64,000 bases of DNA from Clostridia bacterium (GTDB lineage Bacteria > Bacillota > Clostridia > Peptostreptococcales > Anaerovoracaceae), in the NCBI GenBank assembly GCA_902363595.1, contig CABJAP010000008.1, positions 145,277 to 209,276 on the forward strand, given 5' to 3'. Of this stretch, positions 14,953 to 23,616 are shown in pieces (position 1 is the first letter of the stretch; each line of letters begins with the position of its first letter). The translations under genes and the position numbers were made by a program. Below the pieces are notes generated by a model, which was not told the origin of the DNA, did not search any database, and saw nothing but the letters and a program-made list of their open reading frames with translations.

Positions 14953-17580
14953 CTAAGCGTATGTCTCGTCTTCTTCTACTTCCTTTTCTTTCTTCTTAGC
15001 GAAGATCACCGTCAGTACCTGGATAACGGCCAGTACAGCCATTACGACGGTCCATTTGTCCGTCCACTGCATGGGCAGCGACATATCTTCTGTCAGAACA
15101 AATACGATAATCGATCCAATGGCTACGACTGCGCTGAACAGTCGAAGGATCCCTCTTCTCTTGATCTCCGTCTCCGGCTGGTCGTTTTCTTCATCAGCTT
15201 CCTGCTTCCTCCTTGTAACGTAGAGGATCAACAGAAGAATGCTCAGCAGCGCTGTTGCGATGGTTAAAATCAAGTTGAGGAGCGCCCAGTGGGCGCCTGC
15301 GCCTGCTGCCAGAGGTGTAGGCTGGTCTTTGATGGTAACCGGTGCTGCATCATCTCCATTATCATTGGCCGGAGCCGTCTGAGGGAGCGCTGCCGGCGGT
15401 ATTGCGGCTGCAGGGCCTGCTGCCGCTGCTGCTGGGGCTGCCGCTGCTCCATTTCCCCCTGTCTGTCTCGTTGATGTTGTGGTGGTTGTCGTTGTAGTAG
15501 TGGTTGTCGTCGTTGCCGGCTGCTCCGGATCGCTATTATCAGGAACGATCAGCTCCGCGTAAACATCATCCCGTACATAGAGCCAGCAGTTATCGCTGAG
15601 ATGGGCATCGCCTGTGGCATAATGGGCTGTGTGGACCGCGCCTTCAACCGCTTCATCTTCTTTTGCCTGATCCACATCCATGCTGAACCATTGGTCGCCG
15701 CCCTGAACCAGATAAGGCTGATTTTTATCCACAGTCACTGCGAAGGAACGATATCCCTCCGGCAGAGATACTTCTGCAGCTTTCTCGCTATAGAACAGAT
15801 CCAGTCCGCTGTCGGGAATGGCGTCTTTATAAACGGTTACATCCAAGCCTTCATATTCCGCTTTGTTCATAAAGGTTCCCTGGAGCAGCTTCGCGCCGTT
15901 TGTGGCTTTACGACTTCCCTCAGTCCTATTAAAGGTATCTACTGCAAATTTTGTGCCGTCAGCCAGGGCAGTAACAGATGCTTTCTCGCTGACAGCGATA
16001 TGGGCGGTATGTGTGTTTTCAGCACCGGAGCCAATACCGGAGGCGCCCCATCCGCCGACAGCCTTGATGGCACCGCCGTCAACGTTGATATTGAGCTTGG
16101 TATTGGACGCATATTTCCCTGTATTGGGATCTCCGGATCCAATTCCCGCTCCGCCGAGTTTTTCGCTTCTTGTGCTAGCTCCCCCTTCTGCAGTGATCGT
16201 TCCGCCGCTGATGTCAACCATAACCTCATCGGCTCCGGATCCGCCGCCGATTCCCGCTCCGCCGCCTGCGGCTCCATTGGCGGAAATTTGGCCGCCGGAA
16301 AGGATAACTGCTGTTCGATCCAGCAAAGCAGCATCGCCTCTGCCGGTAATCCCTCTATCTTGATTACTGTTGGGGGTTCCGCCGCTGCCGATTCCGGCTG
16401 CACTGCTTGTAGCGGCGCTTCCATCTGCGGCCGCGACAACCTGCCCTCCGGTAATGGTAACGTTTCCGTGTCCTTCATAGCCGCCGCCAATTCCTGCTCC
16501 GCCGTGGTTCCTGGTGGCGCCCTGGCCGCCGGCAGCTTCAATATAACCGCCGCTGATGATGATTTTGCCGCTGTCGCCGTACATGCCGCCGCCGATTCCG
16601 GCCGCGTTTCCGCCGCCCGTTGCTTTCACCTTAGCGCTGCCGCTTATGGTAATGGTTCCGCCCTGGTAATATCCGGGGCCTTTGTCTCCATCATTGCCCT
16701 TATTTTTTGAACTTCCAAGCCCGGATCCAATTCCTGCTCCGCCGCCTGCTCCTATGGCCGTCACGTCCGCATCACCGGTGATGGTGATCACTCCCCCGTC
16801 GCAGTGGTTAGCGCCGCCGACTCCGGCTCCGTTTCCGCTGCCCTTGGCTATAAGGATGCCCGACTTCATGAGAATGGTTCCGCAGGCCCGATCCGCTTTT
16901 TTATAGGAACCGTTTGATCCGCTGTTGGCAATGCCGCCGATTCCGGCCCCATTGTCACTTCCCTCTGCAGTCAGCTGTCCGTCTCCTTCAATGGTCACTT
17001 TATTTCCGACAGTAACCTGCAGAGCAGTATCCTTGTCGCCTTCGATCTGATTCTTTCCTTCTAAAATCAGAGTCACATCGGAGCCTTCGGTTAATTTCAA
17101 AGATTTTTTAATGTTGGCATCTTTCAGTACGATCGTGCCGCTGTATTTTTTTGCTGTGATCGTGCTGCCTGTTCCTGTTACAGTAACGGTATTTTTATGA
17201 TCAAATGAAGAAGTTCCCTGGGTAATCGTCTTTTCTGCAAGGTAAAGATCGCCGTCAGCCAAGTCCAGCGTGGAAGAAGCCTTTGCCTTTGCTTTTGCAT
17301 CCTTTGTCACGGCTGTTTTGGTCTTTGCCGCCTTTACGGCCGGCTGCACCGGTTTTTCCTGTGTTTCTTTCTTTTGTTCTTCCTTTATTTCACCAGACTT
17401 CTCTTCCTGAGCCTGGTCTGTTTCCTTTGCATCGCTGTTTGCGGCAGCGGCCTCTGTCTGGAGGTCTGCCGGCTGGGTGCTTTCTTCAGCAGCAAAACTG
17501 GAGCCTGCGGCTTGCAGGCCAAAGAGCATGAATACTGCTGTTAAGCTTATGATTCTTAAGAATCGACGTTCTTTTCTCAT
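14953..17580 (-). CDS. Large surface protein with glycine-rich beta-helix repeats and three C-terminal TM helices
   Basis: 875 aa. Signal peptide ~1-31 (ends GSSFA-AEE); a charged Glu/Gln/Lys/Ala linker to ~100; residues ~105-560 are a long repeat array whose units end in AGIGGG, AGVGGA or GAGIGSG after strands such as GGTITISGSAKVKATG, typical of carbohydrate-binding-domain surface proteins of gut clostridia. A run of Thr (~residue 686-704; repetitive codons near 15474-15520) and an Ala/Pro spacer containing LPQTA follow, then three hydrophobic helices (~763-790, 811-830, 838-860) and an acidic tail. No canonical LPXTG, so it is probably held by the TM bundle. RBS AGGAG before the ATG; a WalR-like box lies upstream. 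Confidence 0.8.
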   Translation of the reverse strand: MRKERRFLRIISLTAVFMLFGLQAAGSSFAAEESTQPADLQTEAAAANSDAKETDQAQEEKSGEIKEEQKKETQEKPVQPAVKAAKTKTAVTKDAKAKAKASSTLDLADGDLYLAEKTITQGTSSFDHKNTVTVTGTGSTITAKKYSGTIVLKDANIKKSLKLTEGSDVTLILEGKNQIEGDKDTALQVTVGNKVTIEGDGQLTAEGSDNGAGIGGIANSGSNGSYKKADRACGTILMKSGILIAKGSGNGAGVGGANHCDGGVITITGDADVTAIGAGGGAGIGSGLGSSKNKGNDGDKGPGYYQGGTITISGSAKVKATGGGNAAGIGGGMYGDSGKIIISGGYIEAAGGQGATRNHGGAGIGGGYEGHGNVTITGGQVVAAADGSAATSSAAGIGSGGTPNSNQDRGITGRGDAALLDRTAVILSGGQISANGAAGGGAGIGGGSGADEVMVDISGGTITAEGGASTRSEKLGGAGIGSGDPNTGKYASNTKLNINVDGGAIKAVGGWGASGIGSGAENTHTAHIAVSEKASVTALADGTKFAVDTFNRTEGSRKATNGAKLLQGTFMNKAEYEGLDVTVYKDAIPDSGLDLFYSEKAAEVSLPEGYRSFAVTVDKNQPYLVQGGDQWFSMDVDQAKEDEAVEGAVHTAHYATGDAHLSDNCWLYVRDDVYAELIVPDNSDPEQPATTTTTTTTTTTTTSTRQTGGNGAAAAPAAAAAGPAAAIPPAALPQTAPANDNGDDAAPVTIKDQPTPLAAGAGAHWALLNLILTIATALLSILLLILYVTRRKQEADEENDQPETEIKRRGILRLFSAVVAIGSIIVFVLTEDMSLPMQWTDKWTVVMAVLAVIQVLTVIFAKKKEKEVEEDETYA

Positions 17581-17615
17581 GGGATTCTCCTATTCTTTCC
17601 TCATCTTGTGAGAAC

Positions 17616-17660
17616 AGTATACACCCCAAAAGTTACATAAGGGTTACATCACAATGTAAC
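17616..17660 (-). promoter_or_regulatory. Promoter with WalR-like tandem boxes upstream of the 875-aa surface protein
   Basis: On the - strand TGTAAC-N5-TGTAAC (17632-17648) fits the WalR/YycF consensus TGTWAH-N5-TGTWAH. A third copy of the 7-mer, inverted, lies at 17654-17660, and all three are spaced 11 bp, one helical turn. A -10 TATACT lies at 17616-17621, with no recognisable -35, as at activator-dependent promoters. The inverted pair also makes a hairpin that could end the upstream ybaK unit. Confidence 0.5.
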
Positions 17661-17675
17661 CCTTGTCTTTTTTTC

Positions 17676-18158
17676 TCAATCTGTTAAATTTTTTAGCTGG
17701 GCGCCGGTAATTTCCAGCAGAGGCTTCAACGGCACTTCCATTTGCAGCCCCACCTTCCCTGCGCTGACAATGATGGTATCCTGGGCAGCCGCGCTCTCAT
17801 CGACAGCAGTTTTAAACTGCTTTTTCATCCCCACGGGGGAGCAGCCGCCTTTTATATAGCCGGTTACTTTTGTAATGTCCCTGGCGGGAATCATTTCGAC
17901 CTTTTTTTCGCCAAAATGTTTTGCCGCCTTCTTCAAATTCAGTTCTTCGGCTACCGGGATGACGCACACATAGTATTCTTTGCTGTGCCCCTGCAGCACC
18001 AGCGTCTTAAATACGTGTTCAACGGGCATACCGGTCGCTCTGGCCACCGACACTCCATCCAAAAACCCGTCCGGGGCCTCATATTCGTAAACCTGATAGG
18101 GAATTTTTTTCGCTTCAATAATCCGCACAGCATTGGTCTTTGTCTTGCTGCGGGCCAT
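17676..18158 (-). CDS. ybaK: YbaK/EbsC family Cys-tRNA(Pro) deacylase
   Basis: 160 aa, the full family length. Hydrolyses cysteine mischarged on tRNA(Pro), or related aminoacyl-tRNAs. Motifs: KTLVLQGHSKEYYVCVIPVAEELNLKKAA (~50-78), and VTGYIKGGCSPVGMKK (~98-113), the conserved GGxSP/F-G loop. Preceded by AAGGAGG; the ATG at 18158 is one base from the stop of the upstream acetyltransferase, so it is the third gene of a three-gene unit (19315-17676). Confidence 0.93.
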   Translation of the reverse strand: MARSKTKTNAVRIIEAKKIPYQVYEYEAPDGFLDGVSVARATGMPVEHVFKTLVLQGHSKEYYVCVIPVAEELNLKKAAKHFGEKKVEMIPARDITKVTGYIKGGCSPVGMKKQFKTAVDESAAAQDTIIVSAGKVGLQMEVPLKPLLEITGAQLKNLTD

Positions 18159-18159
18159 C

Positions 18160-18792
18160 CTACTTAGCCTCCTTGATCAAATAAGTATTGGTAAATCCGA
18201 ATTTCTCCGAATGTACCACATCGATTACCCGAAATCCCAGGCTTTGATAGAAGGCCACATCATCATCCGTATTGGTAAAGAGCATGATCGGCAGACCCTC
18301 TTCCTTGGCAAAAGCACAAACGGCTTCCATCAGTTTGTGTCCCCGGCCCTGTTTCTGGCAGGCCGGCCGCACGCCTAAAAAGTCCGCATATAGATGGGGC
18401 TCCGGTATGTCAACCTGCTCTTCCAGCCGGTCCAACTCATCGAACAAAGCGACCCTGCACTGCTGTTCTTCTTCTGTGAGCTGAGCCATCGCCGCCTTAT
18501 ATTCAGGAGAATAGCTTCCAGCTTGAATATGCTTTTCTTCCGTGTAAGTCATATCCTTGGAATAGACCAGGCAGACCCCTTCATTGATGGACGGATCCAA
18601 GGCGAAAGCTTCGCCGTATTCCATATCATAGGCCACATAGTAGCGCAGCGATGCTTCCAGTGCCGCTTCTTTGGCCCGTTTATCGGGGAAAGCGACCATC
18701 AGCTTGGGATAATCGGCAAACGCTTCTTTATAGGTTTGAATTAATTTTTCTTCATCTTCTCTTTTTAATTTATATAATCCTTTAATTTCCAT
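18160..18792 (-). CDS. GNAT family N-acetyltransferase
   Basis: 210 aa. N-terminal half aligns with the larger GNAT proteins that carry a substrate-binding insert (KEAFADYPKLMVAFPDK, YYVAYDMEYG); acetyl-CoA binding in LGVRPACQKQGRGHKLMEAV (~138-157), and VAFYQSLGF near 183. The substrate is unknown. Start overlaps the preceding acetyltransferase by 11 nt and the stop abuts ybaK. Confidence 0.87.
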   Translation of the reverse strand: MEIKGLYKLKREDEEKLIQTYKEAFADYPKLMVAFPDKRAKEAALEASLRYYVAYDMEYGEAFALDPSINEGVCLVYSKDMTYTEEKHIQAGSYSPEYKAAMAQLTEEEQQCRVALFDELDRLEEQVDIPEPHLYADFLGVRPACQKQGRGHKLMEAVCAFAKEEGLPIMLFTNTDDDVAFYQSLGFRVIDVVHSEKFGFTNTYLIKEAK

Positions 18793-19315
18793 AATATTCT
18801 TCCTTCATCAGTGAATGGCATAAAACATCCCGCAAGGTACCGTCGTAAATCCGATAGGCCTTACGGAGCATCCCTTCATAGGTAAATCCGCATTTTCGAA
18901 TCACGCTCTGGGACCGCTTATTTTCCGGTCCGGTACAAATGCAGATCATATCCAGTTTCATCGTCTCAAAGCCGTAGCGTATTACTTCCAGGGCCGCTTC
19001 GGTCATGATTCCTTTGCCCCAGTAGGCCTCCGAAAGGGAGTACCCCAGCTCTCTGCTGTTGATATTGGGCCTGTATTTGTCCGTATCAAAGCCGATGCTG
19101 CCAATGGCTCTGCCGTTCTCCCGGTCTCGAATCGCCCAGACATTGTGAGGCCGAAAGATGGTTTTGATGATTCTCCTGGACTCCCGGACGTCCGAATGGG
19201 GTTTCCAGCCGGCGTGAGGGCCCACATTGGGATTCCTCGCGTATTCATAAAGATCTGCCGCGTCCTTTCTGGTCCAGGTGGAAAGGATCAGCCTCTTTGT
19301 CTCCAAAATTTTCAT
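18782..19315 (-). CDS. GNAT family N-acetyltransferase, RimJ/RimL type
   Basis: 177 aa. Starts with the family signature MKILETKRLILSTWT and contains NINSRELGYSLSEAYWGKGIMTEAA (~83-107, acetyl-CoA binding) and ENKRSQSVIRKCGF (~129-142). This type acetylates N-terminal Ser/Ala or small amines. The start at 19315 follows AGGAGGTGAAT; the frame runs further upstream without family sequence. First gene of the unit that includes the second GNAT and ybaK. Confidence 0.88.
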   Translation of the reverse strand: MKILETKRLILSTWTRKDAADLYEYARNPNVGPHAGWKPHSDVRESRRIIKTIFRPHNVWAIRDRENGRAIGSIGFDTDKYRPNINSRELGYSLSEAYWGKGIMTEAALEVIRYGFETMKLDMICICTGPENKRSQSVIRKCGFTYEGMLRKAYRIYDGTLRDVLCHSLMKEEYYGN

Positions 19316-19400
19316 ATTCACCTCCTGTTTTATAACTATACCACATAAGGTACCCATTTATCAAAGCTTTGCATATCGTATTATTGGGAGGAATATCACC

Positions 19401-20219
19401 ATGAAAAGAATATTGACTGTAGTCCTCGTTTTGATACTCTGCTTTTCCGTCGCCCAGCCGGTCTTTGCCGCCAGTGAGCAAAGGGGCATTGACGTAAGTC
19501 AGTGGCAGGGCAGAATCGATTATGCAAGAGTACGGGATGCGGGGATTCGGGTCGTATATATGAAAGCGGGAGAAGGTTCCCGGTTTGTAGATCCGTATTT
19601 TGAGCGAAATTACCGTGAGGCCAGAAGGCACCATTTGGATATCGGGTTTTATCATTTTGTGACGGCCAGAACGGTAGATGAAGGCCGCAGGCAAGCGCAT
19701 TTTTTCGCGACGTTGATTAATGAGCGAAAGATGGAATGCCGACCGGCTATGGATTTTGAAGAGTTCGGAGACCTAAGCAGGCGTGAAATCAATGCCATTG
19801 CCCGAGCTTATATGGCGGAGCTGGAAAAGTTGACCGGATTGAAACCCATGCTTTATTCGGACGCCAGCAACGTTGAAAGCCTTTGGACACGGCACTTTGC
19901 CCGTTATCCGCTGTGGGTGGCTGATTACGGCCGGGATGAACCTTACACCACTGGGCATTGGAGCACCTGGGAAGGTTTTCAGTACAGCGATCGAGGCCGA
20001 ATTTCCGGTATCGACGGTCTTGTTGATCTGGACCGCTTTAAGGACGGCGTTTATTTAAAGCGCCATGAAAGAGTTAAGGAACGGCCTGTTGTGTATCGGG
20101 TAAAGCGGGGCGATACCCTTGAAAAGATTGCCCGCCGCTATGATACGACCGTAGATAGAATTGTGGAGCTCAATCCAAACCTGATCCGCCCGGGAGAAAA
20201 ACTGATTATTAAACGATAG
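19401..20219 (+). CDS. Secreted GH25 lysozyme with C-terminal LysM
   Basis: 272 aa. Signal peptide 1-~23 (ends QPVFA-AS). GH25 catalytic domain ~27-220 with GIDVSQWQG (catalytic Asp ~31), GFYHF (~82-86) and MDFEEF (Asp118, Glu120), so a muramidase cutting N-acetylmuramoyl-beta-1,4 bonds. LysM ~228-272 (VYRVKRGDTLEKIARRYDTTVDRI) binds peptidoglycan. The start at 19401 follows GGGAGG; a frame opening at 19278 covers the divergent promoter region and is not used. Likely a wall-turnover autolysin. Confidence 0.93.
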   Translation: MKRILTVVLVLILCFSVAQPVFAASEQRGIDVSQWQGRIDYARVRDAGIRVVYMKAGEGSRFVDPYFERNYREARRHHLDIGFYHFVTARTVDEGRRQAHFFATLINERKMECRPAMDFEEFGDLSRREINAIARAYMAELEKLTGLKPMLYSDASNVESLWTRHFARYPLWVADYGRDEPYTTGHWSTWEGFQYSDRGRISGIDGLVDLDRFKDGVYLKRHERVKERPVVYRVKRGDTLEKIARRYDTTVDRIVELNPNLIRPGEKLIIKR

Positions 20220-20482
20220 CTTGCCCCCTCCGCTTGGATCTAAATCCAGGCAAACGAGGGCGGAGAGGCTTTACCTTATATGCCAAATGGATCGAGGAAG
20301 ACCAGGCGTTATCATCTACTGCCGGCAGCCCATCACAGGACAGCACAGAACAGCAGAGGGCTGTATCGGCCACCGGCGATGCCCGTACAGATCTGTGGAT
20401 ACCAATATGTCTGCTGACGCTTTCCGGACTTGTACTGATTTGTCTGTACCGATTTACGAAAAGACGCAGAAAGAATCATTAA
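20220..20482 (+). pseudogene. Remnant of a surface protein: end of an InlB/Flg_new-type repeat plus C-terminal membrane anchor
   Basis: Immediately after the lysozyme stop the reading frame from about 20222 encodes GRRGFTLYAKWIEED, the hallmark end of a Listeria-Bacteroides (InlB B-repeat/Flg_new) unit, a Ser/Gln/Thr linker, then a TM helix (DLWIPICLLTLSGLVLICLY) and a basic tail (RFTKRRRKNH), ending at 20482. No ribosome site, no signal peptide and no upstream repeats are present, so this is probably the 3' stump of a deleted surface-protein gene. An active short membrane protein from the TTG at 20234 is less likely. Confidence 0.5.
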
Positions 20483-20578
20483 TCATCTATGCAGACATGT
20501 CGCTGACAAGCAGCGACGCTTTGCAAGGTATGTTCTTTTATATTCCATCAAAGAGATACGTTCACATAGCGCACCACA

Positions 20579-20628
20579 AAAAAACGATCAGGATTGGCTG
20601 ATTTCATGGCATATCCTGATCGTTTTTT
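20579..20628. terminator. Bidirectional terminator between lysozyme and LTA synthase genes
   Basis: AAAAACGATCAGGAT (20580-20594) pairs with ATCCTGATCGTTTTT (20612-20626), with an 18-nt loop; A-run and T-run on opposite arms. Nothing else is recognised in 20483-20748. Confidence 0.9.
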
Positions 20629-20748
20629 ATCGCCGGGTGATCGGTCATAAACTGCCCCCAAAGAAGCAGTTCCTTCAAGGATTTTGATAGCAGCCGCTCA
20701 AAACACAGAATTCATAAAAGAGATTCATCAAGCCACAGCTAGCTCTCT

Positions 20749-22728
20749 TTATTCCGTCGTACTCAAGATTTCCTTGTTTTTCTCTACCTGGCTGATCTTC
20801 ATCCTGCTGATGTCGGACGGATCCACTTCTTCTTTCAGTCCCAGAATGGTCGGTCCCAGATAAATGGTATCCAGCACCTCTCCGTCCAGGGATATTTTAC
20901 TGTATTCCGTAAAGTTTTCACCTTTAATATAATAATCTTCGCCGATTTTAACGATATCGTTGATCTTGATCGGATTGATGCCCATTTTCATATCTGTCGG
21001 CTTGAAGGGACTCTTCCCTCCATAGATATAGTCTTGACCGTAAAGCATATCATAGGCCAGCATTTCTAAATTCTTCATATAGCCTGCGCTGTTCTCGTAT
21101 TTCTGATGGTATTCGGTCAGCAGTCCTTCATGGATACCCAGCCGGTTGAGTACATCAGCACCAATCTCGTAAGCCGCCTGATTTTTATCCTCTTTTTTTA
21201 GGCCAAAATTATCCCATATAATATATTCGGTCGAAAACAGGTCCTTGTTTTTCATCTGCTCCTCGGTCATATCCAGGGCCGGGAGATGGTCGCCGTACAT
21301 GACGAGAACAACATCCTCATCGAATTGAGAGAGCCGGTCGGTCAACTCTTTGATGAAAAGGTCCATTTCATAGACCTGATTCACATAATATTCATATTGC
21401 CATTTCTGTTCCTCGGACGGAGCCTTCGTTACGCTGACTGCCGGATTTTCAAGAACTTGCTCGGTGGGGTACTTGCCATGCCCCTGTACGGAAATGGTAT
21501 AGATATAATCTCTGCCTTCTGTTGATTTCATGGCATCGATCATTTGATCCGTCAGCAGACCGTCTTTGGCCCAGTTTTTTGCTGTCTTAACGACATTATT
21601 CATGTATTCCAGAGACGTAAAGGTATCGAATCCCAGGTTGGGAAACACCTTATTTCTACCGTAAAACGCCCCTCTATGATTGTGAATGGCATGGGTGGAA
21701 TAGCCGATATTCTTCAAATCATAAGGAATGCTTTCGCAGGTTTTCTCCAGCAGCACCGATTTATACGGATATTCTCCCGGGCCAAAGAATTTTACACTAA
21801 TTCCGGTCATGGACTCGAATTCCGTATTGGCGGTCCCTGCTCCTACGGACGGCACGGTCAAATAACCGGAGGAATATTCTTTCATCAGTTTTCGGTAGTT
21901 GGGCATGGGATCTTTCGAATAGCTGAAGCCTTCCACAAGGGTCGGGTCGATAAAAGATTCCAGCTGCAGGAAGATAATATTTGGATGTTTTTCATCCTCA
22001 TCTTTTTTTTCAACCTTATAGGTGCCGTCTTTACTGAGCTCACCGCTCTTAAAAATGGACTTCACAGCCTGCTCCGAATAGCCGTCAGGCTTTCGGATGC
22101 CGGTATTGAGCCAAGTACTGATAAAGCAATAGGGCACCCCATAGTCGCGGTAGGCATACGCCAGATTGCCAAAGAACGTTTCCACGGTCTTAGTCTTAAC
22201 AGCCCCCTGCCAGGCTCCGAATGTGGCAATTGCAACGATTAAGATGGCAGCAATACTTCTTTTATAATTGACTTTTCTCTTTGCTTTGGGAGCGAAAAGA
22301 AACAAAAGAATCAGTCCGGCTACAAGGACAAGGATGCCGACGATTGCCAGGATCAAGGTGGCCGTGGACAAATAGTTGGTGGCGATGGAAAGCCCGTCGC
22401 CCAGATTGGCCATATCTTTTACAGTAAACGGGGTCATACGGTTGAGCAGAATAATCCCGTTAGTAACCCCTAAAGCAACCCATAGCGCGGAAATCACCAC
22501 ATACCAAAAAATCTTTCGTCTGAAAAGAAGGACGATTGAATAAGTGGCAAAAATAATAAATGAATTAAACAAGAATACTGCGGGGCTTTCTGCAAAAAAA
22601 CGGAGGCTCCCGATCAGCGAATGCCTTGCCATCGTTTCAATGAAGAGATTCATTGCCAGCGCCAGCACCGCAGAAAACACAATACTGTTTCGCAAATACT
22701 TTCTGTAAAAAGATTTCAACTTCTCCAT
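20749..22728 (-). CDS. LTA synthase family sulfatase-fold membrane protein
   Basis: 659 aa. Five hydrophobic helices in the first ~205 residues, then an extracellular alkaline-phosphatase-like domain. Catalytic and metal motifs: FLQLESFIDP (Glu ligand), GAGTANTEFESMTG (nucleophile Thr), and MYGDHLPALD (Asp/His ligands). The family transfers glycerol-phosphate from phosphatidylglycerol to make lipoteichoic acid or related polymers. An extra ~80-residue C-terminal domain (GINPIKINDIVKIGEDYYIKGENFTEYS) looks like a small Ig-like module. Six nt after rsmA, so cotranscribed with the rnmV-rsmA genes. Confidence 0.9.
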   Translation of the reverse strand: MEKLKSFYRKYLRNSIVFSAVLALAMNLFIETMARHSLIGSLRFFAESPAVFLFNSFIIFATYSIVLLFRRKIFWYVVISALWVALGVTNGIILLNRMTPFTVKDMANLGDGLSIATNYLSTATLILAIVGILVLVAGLILLFLFAPKAKRKVNYKRSIAAILIVAIATFGAWQGAVKTKTVETFFGNLAYAYRDYGVPYCFISTWLNTGIRKPDGYSEQAVKSIFKSGELSKDGTYKVEKKDEDEKHPNIIFLQLESFIDPTLVEGFSYSKDPMPNYRKLMKEYSSGYLTVPSVGAGTANTEFESMTGISVKFFGPGEYPYKSVLLEKTCESIPYDLKNIGYSTHAIHNHRGAFYGRNKVFPNLGFDTFTSLEYMNNVVKTAKNWAKDGLLTDQMIDAMKSTEGRDYIYTISVQGHGKYPTEQVLENPAVSVTKAPSEEQKWQYEYYVNQVYEMDLFIKELTDRLSQFDEDVVLVMYGDHLPALDMTEEQMKNKDLFSTEYIIWDNFGLKKEDKNQAAYEIGADVLNRLGIHEGLLTEYHQKYENSAGYMKNLEMLAYDMLYGQDYIYGGKSPFKPTDMKMGINPIKINDIVKIGEDYYIKGENFTEYSKISLDGEVLDTIYLGPTILGLKEEVDPSDISRMKISQVEKNKEILSTTE

Positions 22729-22734
22729 ATTCCT

Positions 22735-23616
22735 CTACTCCTGATGATTTTGATGGTTTTTTATGTGCTCTGTCATTTGATTGGCAATTGCGGCGAATTC
22801 ATCCAGATCCAGCGTTTCCGCTCGTCTAACCGGGTCAATGTGAACCGCGTTTAGAATTTCCCTGACCGCGTCTTTTGAAAGTCCCGCGGCCCCTGTCAGA
22901 GAGTTGAGCAGTGTTTTGCGCCGCTGCCCGAAACCGGATTTAATACACACAAAGAACATCTTTTCATCAATCAGCTCCACTGGGTGCTGTTTGCGAATAT
23001 CCAGTTTCAAGACTGATGAATCTACTTTTGGCTGTGGAACAAAGACTTCCTTTGGAACAGCTGCCACCTGACGGATCGTACAATAGTATTGTACGGCTGC
23101 TGATAGTGCGCCGTAAGTCTTAGAACCAGGACCCGCCTTAATCCGATCAGCCACTTCCTTCTGCATCATGATAGTGATGCTGTCCGCCGGCACATGGTCC
23201 TCCAGAATCTTCATGATAATGGGGGTCGTAATATAATAGGGCAGATTGCCGATAATCTTCACCCCGCCCTTTCCTCTGTAGCGCTCCACCAGCTCGGTGA
23301 GGTTTGTTTTGAGTACATCCTGATTAATGACGGTTACATTGGAATAAGGCGCCAAGGTTTCTTCCAGTATGGGAATCAAATTGCGGTCGATCTCAACCGC
23401 AGCGACTTTTCCCGCATATTGCGCCGCTTCCGCGGTCAGAACCCCGATCCCCGGCCCAATTTCAATGACCAGATCCTCCGGTCCGATATCCGAGCTTTCA
23501 ATAATCCGGTCAATGATATTTTTATCAGTAAGAAAATTCTGGCCCAGACTTTTGGAAAGCCTGAAGCCGTGTTTTTCCCTGATCTCTTTAATGGTCGATG
23601 GTGCGTAAAGTTTCAT
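22735..23616 (-). CDS. rsmA: 16S rRNA (adenine(1518)-N6/adenine(1519)-N6)-dimethyltransferase
   Basis: 293 aa. SAM-dependent dimethylation of two adenines near the 3' end of 16S rRNA (KsgA). Motifs: KSLGQNFLTDKNI (~21-33), VIEIGPGIGVLT (~50-61, SAM site), the catalytic IIGNLPYYITTPI (~120-132), and the C-terminal RRKTLLNSL. Start at 23616 directly abuts the rnmV stop, the classic Firmicute rnmV-rsmA pair. Confidence 0.97.
   Translation of the reverse strand: MKLYAPSTIKEIREKHGFRLSKSLGQNFLTDKNIIDRIIESSDIGPEDLVIEIGPGIGVLTAEAAQYAGKVAAVEIDRNLIPILEETLAPYSNVTVINQDVLKTNLTELVERYRGKGGVKIIGNLPYYITTPIIMKILEDHVPADSITIMMQKEVADRIKAGPGSKTYGALSAAVQYYCTIRQVAAVPKEVFVPQPKVDSSVLKLDIRKQHPVELIDEKMFFVCIKSGFGQRRKTLLNSLTGAAGLSKDAVREILNAVHIDPVRRAETLDLDEFAAIANQMTEHIKNHQNHQE

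Noticed and set aside
15474..15520. Triplet-like repeat GTTGTCGTTGTAGTAG on the + strand suspected as a microsatellite or CRISPR-like tract.
   Set aside because: It is the codon run for the poly-Thr linker of the 875-aa surface protein; no spacers.
16020..16900. Recurrent GCCGCCGATTCCGGC-like units, suspected as a tandem DNA repeat.
   Set aside because: They reflect the AGIGGG protein repeats with diverged codons; spacing follows the protein units, not a DNA array.
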